Shown: piece after piece, positions 16,301 to 17,405 of the stretch
Position numbering within the stretch: position 1 is the first letter of the stretch
Layout: each line of letters starts with the position of its first letter
Origin: Clostridia bacterium
GTDB taxonomy: Bacteria; Bacillota; Clostridia; Peptostreptococcales; Anaerovoracaceae
DNA: 17,405 bases
NCBI GenBank assembly: GCA_024403215.1
Contig: JAKSSJ010000017.1
Location: 1-17,405, forward strand
Direction of reading: 5' to 3'
Made by a program: the position numbers and the translations under genes
Notes under the pieces: generated by a model
What the model was told of the DNA's origin: nothing
What the model saw: only the letters and a program-made list of their open reading frames with translations
Database searches by the model: none

Positions 16301-17405
16301 TTAAAAATCTTGCTAAACTTGGATCTAATGCTTGTGCTAATTTGGTTAGACATATTGCAAGAGATAGTAACTTCCTTAAAGCTGTTGTTGCAAATGATAA
16401 TGGCAAGATAGTATGCAGTGATGATCTTGCATTAATTCAATATTGCAAAAAAGCATTCAATATTAATGATGGAGTAATATCTAAGAATGAGGACTTCAGC
16501 GATAATCTTGAAGGTAAAACAGAAGAGGAGCTCAAGAATTTTGCAAAGGAGAATATTCTTGAAGAATATGAGAACTCTCTGACATTTAGACAAGTTGGAG
16601 CAGCCTTAAAAGATGAAAGTATTCAGTCCTGGCATGTTGATATGGAAAAGATTGAATCTGAAAGATTCAATATTGATGAGCAGGAGTACTACAAGGCTAT
16701 AATTGAAGCGAGCGCTGAAGAAGATGAGCTTAATGTTGCTCCGCAAAATCCTCAAAATCTTGCTGCTAAAAAGAATCAAATTAAACAGATAAAGTTTAAT
16801 CAAAATTCTAAGGCAAGGTTTGAAGATACCTTTAATGATATGAAACGTGACTTGCTTAAGCAGGACGCATGGTATCATAGAAACTCTGATTTGTACAAGT
16901 CTGTTATTAGTAAGCTAAATAAAACAATAACGGCTATGCAGAATCCTGAAACAACTTCAGAGAGTAAGCTTTTAACATGCTATACAGAACTTGCGTCTGC
17001 TTGTGATGCTTATGTTACTAAGCGTCAATCAAATAAGTTCTATACTAACTTTGGACATAACAGACTTAATCAGATATCTGAGATTCAAGATATTGTAAAT
17101 CTACGTATTGAGTCTATTCATAAGTCAAAGTATAGACAGACGATTGCAGAGAACGCTACAAGATTCTTATATGCTAAAACAAATCAAGAGCCACAAACTC
17201 CAGAACAATTTACTGCAAGCGTAAGGAAGGTTCTAAAAAATCCAATCTTCATTGATGTAGTTCAGGATAAGGGTATTGATGAACTCCAGCAGCTCGCAAG
17301 AGACCCACAGGCTCTTAAGAAGGCTCTAAGAGAATCTGCGGTAGACTATGCAGTAGCACAAGGCTTAATGAAGGTTCAGGAAAAAGAAAAGGTTCTAGAA
17401 CCAAA
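10372..17405 (+). CDS. Giant cytoplasmic helical protein, unknown family, 3' end beyond the window
   Basis: One open frame without a single stop runs from the ATG to the window edge: 2344 full codons plus 2 nt, so the protein is larger still. I do not recognise the family. There is no signal peptide, lipobox or hydrophobic segment long enough to cross a membrane, which suggests a cytoplasmic protein. It is rich in Asn, Lys, Asp, Glu and Leu and looks mainly alpha-helical. It has only four Trp (116, 919, 2087, 2167). A polar N-terminus (about 1-25) precedes an acidic patch near 50-63. A helical part follows to about 820. A disordered middle (about 820-1075) has Ser/Arg-rich, Lys-rich, acidic and basic blocks. 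A second helical part contains a coiled coil at about 1544-1585. Codon use resembles the neighbouring genes, so recent transfer is not indicated. It probably shares a message with the lipoprotein gene. A scaffold or structural role is only a guess. Confidence 0.9.
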   Translation, partial: MAPKNPNIQNNRDTQSVQNDNTLNLFVQIPLNSNYDLRTIVGRGVNQNIINEEEEVVFFEEPDESQQQGVVIEENDTRFEKGTYTSFSAIQQLVFRARYVAAKGGDIEALDKENIWNDPDAERIINQIAGENDSLCNEFEGYYLSKCKPTVDEDGTLSEKELEDNLEYNRQLLYNIAVLLDVKTKDNHPENTVRHRLNELDKVLATNSASSFNVEDTFDFLNNVFAPSAGGGIAPLNTKLLGRNSATENNEFVPTEDQEFVDNRNLINSISLADLKDQTNLPQEAVSAIVAGCFFRPDVLGSTYEQTYSDLENTFNPLPKKKNVLPDNEFDVMVDTFFTHTASGDNRRSANIPLLAVPKARQMARFAMGNLTQLSDKRAVVEALENVVRVAGKYAMQHTQNDHALYAASKLVNDAMLTLDLPQFREISTLSPKERNMGRAVSNLYLANVDLIKLNYELHDALFDHRTNDLTKDDSSIGKKPIDNEDVKRVFDSIYVRRHYIESHLKMAAQYGNDVRPLTSEELTCSLNPAKYFDSLIKSNNVVRRPDSIVAAKNLEEFNVAFDQFSKAPISNAQINTISSSAYNQKLKSSMLSFVQDYDLSFCAGNSKALRKFYEQLGDGLRPISSDMLSLYEIQKQRSNINAVRSYLQFNAPYDSPFGQVILGSLLQDKGNRNPDMKNIKAPYTMQHFSPIAVERLYNGPQPGNLKRIKEHVNEFVKELNELDQMLAAVEVSRTNETEFIKDCIKDPDQPLGPDIDLQFKKKGIEGISKSAMISKSYKVGQSLGLSELLIKLQENYKSSEKSLIVKKARAEAKKFQVKQGGSDVASRSTRQSRQSKAVQSIRSFVSTRSDMSSVSRADNAYSITLENLEVLKDDLSVNESAQKNEKIASEVEKLQAAKKKEENPKKKKNVVKGPSTNWGAKLDPNAAKEPPQLDTLSELSNDMSVKVFNLSEQERQRLYKEAMQKKLDMDTQKVKLSIESRFSNANKDLAMIEEDEADEYDEAENDLGEDVDPRQINVGITAKKFNATALLNTISPPQEQNKEAGLQRRKLHRGTHPKVKVHTRKSVKAEKVQPEKVYELPKRLVSFRRSTELIKPVDGALRTIDECLNSDNENIKPAIDAIRPVLEVTKKYYEDFKDVIISGKDGLSYLYDESGKPTKEFVTMEACRRLYKNTMQLPDQDSNAQVDYNALVETVTKDLTEKRKEYTKEDVILSFNDIMLPQTEQKTLTEDEFIENAFENIKSRALDPERIENLKAIQNPGIQYVVNSAVDLYTKYKDSKFKDIEKGLVDQSGVQYTPSLDYITMRLFSNINNNYDEYLKNPNSFNINNEIDKLENELATIKNEGNIFYTTKDNVYYMFGVENPQESKERRTEEKFALRDQAIQVRNTLKQALPLGGQHYQKMLKDGIRSLDDFIGEFGEFGHNKIATDLSKDLTYITVLPANVTRGERRIRHANSRFKNIQTAINLVNDVVKDNAFEKYDFENAKQAGEERDKVDKQFIAKIDQTSNQNEDFGIKLYSDIFNSLPKNIEKHIDALNKGIVQTDEYKAHKAELERLAEEKRAQEKIAEEKRQAKELAEFGENFDQSILNNKDEMQLRLKAEQYICDEIRERLENKTLKAPAYELTTIANAITRNSTDLSKDIEGGFSVFQSLVNEKQRTVTNEFAMRKIFNELVSVSVNNGSLDIKYNDKSSAGKMLRDQNLALSDIVDSYKKEKFDRKVFEANANFLKKLSLNDVKNIIAAREKTLYERSPEYQLKLQNETRAKELLEDPLKGEDLINELSILKNAFDEHVRVNGQIASGAVSLAGKASEVLGNIINDAKGGKSIYERLIDKETSKLTTDGAALFTALEVYEVNNKVGKPSISVSNEGLAKYQKFLTGKFDAAKLPTDIPDPKLYNKLLQSKVVKDHNKVQKEIQRKLDEYERKLDSVISTEEDLKDLKNIILDNGTEIVNNIVVQKLALDKVIADNKGLYSPELKNLAKLGSNACANLVRHIARDSNFLKAVVANDNGKIVCSDDLALIQYCKKAFNINDGVISKNEDFSDNLEGKTEEELKNFAKENILEEYENSLTFRQVGAALKDESIQSWHVDMEKIESERFNIDEQEYYKAIIEASAEEDELNVAPQNPQNLAAKKNQIKQIKFNQNSKARFEDTFNDMKRDLLKQDAWYHRNSDLYKSVISKLNKTITAMQNPETTSESKLLTCYTELASACDAYVTKRQSNKFYTNFGHNRLNQISEIQDIVNLRIESIHKSKYRQTIAENATRFLYAKTNQEPQTPEQFTASVRKVLKNPIFIDVVQDKGIDELQQLARDPQALKKALRESAVDYAVAQGLMKVQEKEKVLEP
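12838..13587 (+). other. Disordered, charge-patterned middle of the giant protein
   Basis: This part of the giant frame codes for low-complexity sequence of changing character. There is a Ser/Arg/Gln-rich stretch (about residues 827-858, e.g. SRSTRQSRQSK). Next is a Lys-rich stretch with KKKEENPKKKK (about 899-909), then an acidic block (about 994-1013, EEDEADEYDEAEND). Last comes a basic block (about 1049-1071, RRKLHRGTHPKVKVHTRKS). It separates the two long helical parts and is probably a flexible linker or binding region. Confidence 0.6.
15001..15123 (+). other. Predicted coiled coil in the giant protein
   Basis: Residues about 1544-1585 contain repeated LAEEKRA and IAEEKRQ steps with Ala, Leu and Ile at heptad positions and many Glu/Lys/Arg. 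There is no Pro or Gly across the core. This is the most typical coiled-coil stretch in the visible part of the protein and could mediate self-association. Confidence 0.6.

Noticed and set aside
10372..17405. Giant frame considered as a set of separate or decayed genes
   Set aside because: Reading every codon found no stop or frameshift, and amino acid character and codon use are continuous, so one intact gene is the simpler reading.
10372..17405. Giant protein considered as a phage tape-measure or surface adhesin
   Set aside because: It has no membrane helices, no secretion signal, no wall anchor in the visible part and no phage genes nearby. The missing C-terminus leaves a small doubt for the anchor.

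Overview
The window looks like chromosomal DNA from a low-GC Gram-positive anaerobe, most likely a member of the Clostridia (Bacillota). The signs are AT-rich DNA, purine-rich Shine-Dalgarno sites, AGA as the main arginine codon, tightly packed genes, several Na+-coupled amino acid transporters and a clostridial-type lipoprotein. Genus-level assignment is not possible from sequence reading alone.

Positions 64-8185 hold eight genes on the + strand with no gaps: der, miaB, a ybaB/ebfC-family gene, recR, lgt, an sstT-like symporter, a plsC-like acyltransferase and a gltS-like symporter. Every junction is either a direct abutment or an overlap (0, 1, 0, 4, 35, about 23 and 23 nt). They therefore look like one translationally coupled transcription unit. 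It is fed by a promoter upstream of der and closed by a strong hairpin at 8184-8211. The unit mixes ribosome assembly (der), tRNA modification (miaB), DNA repair (ybaB, recR) and lipoprotein maturation (lgt) with membrane lipid synthesis and amino acid uptake.

The hairpin at 8184-8211 is symmetrical and also ends the convergent minus-strand gene at 8213-9067. That gene encodes a membrane-anchored lytic transglycosylase-like protein with a long Pro/Glu/Lys/Gln spacer. Its start has no Shine-Dalgarno site, and the best promoter places the transcript start essentially at the start codon.

Across a 153-nt divergent spacer lies a well-formed sigma-70-type promoter (9144-9172). It drives a secreted lipoprotein (9221-10342). 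After 29 nt comes an uninterrupted reading frame from 10372 that runs off the window end, with at least 2344 codons. This giant protein has no signal peptide or membrane segment. It is helical and highly charged, has only four tryptophans, and contains a disordered charge-patterned middle and a coiled coil. I do not recognise its family. The lipoprotein plus giant-protein pair is the most unusual part of the window.

There is no stretch of more than 300 bases without a gene. I found no tRNA, rRNA, CRISPR array, insertion sequence or attachment site.
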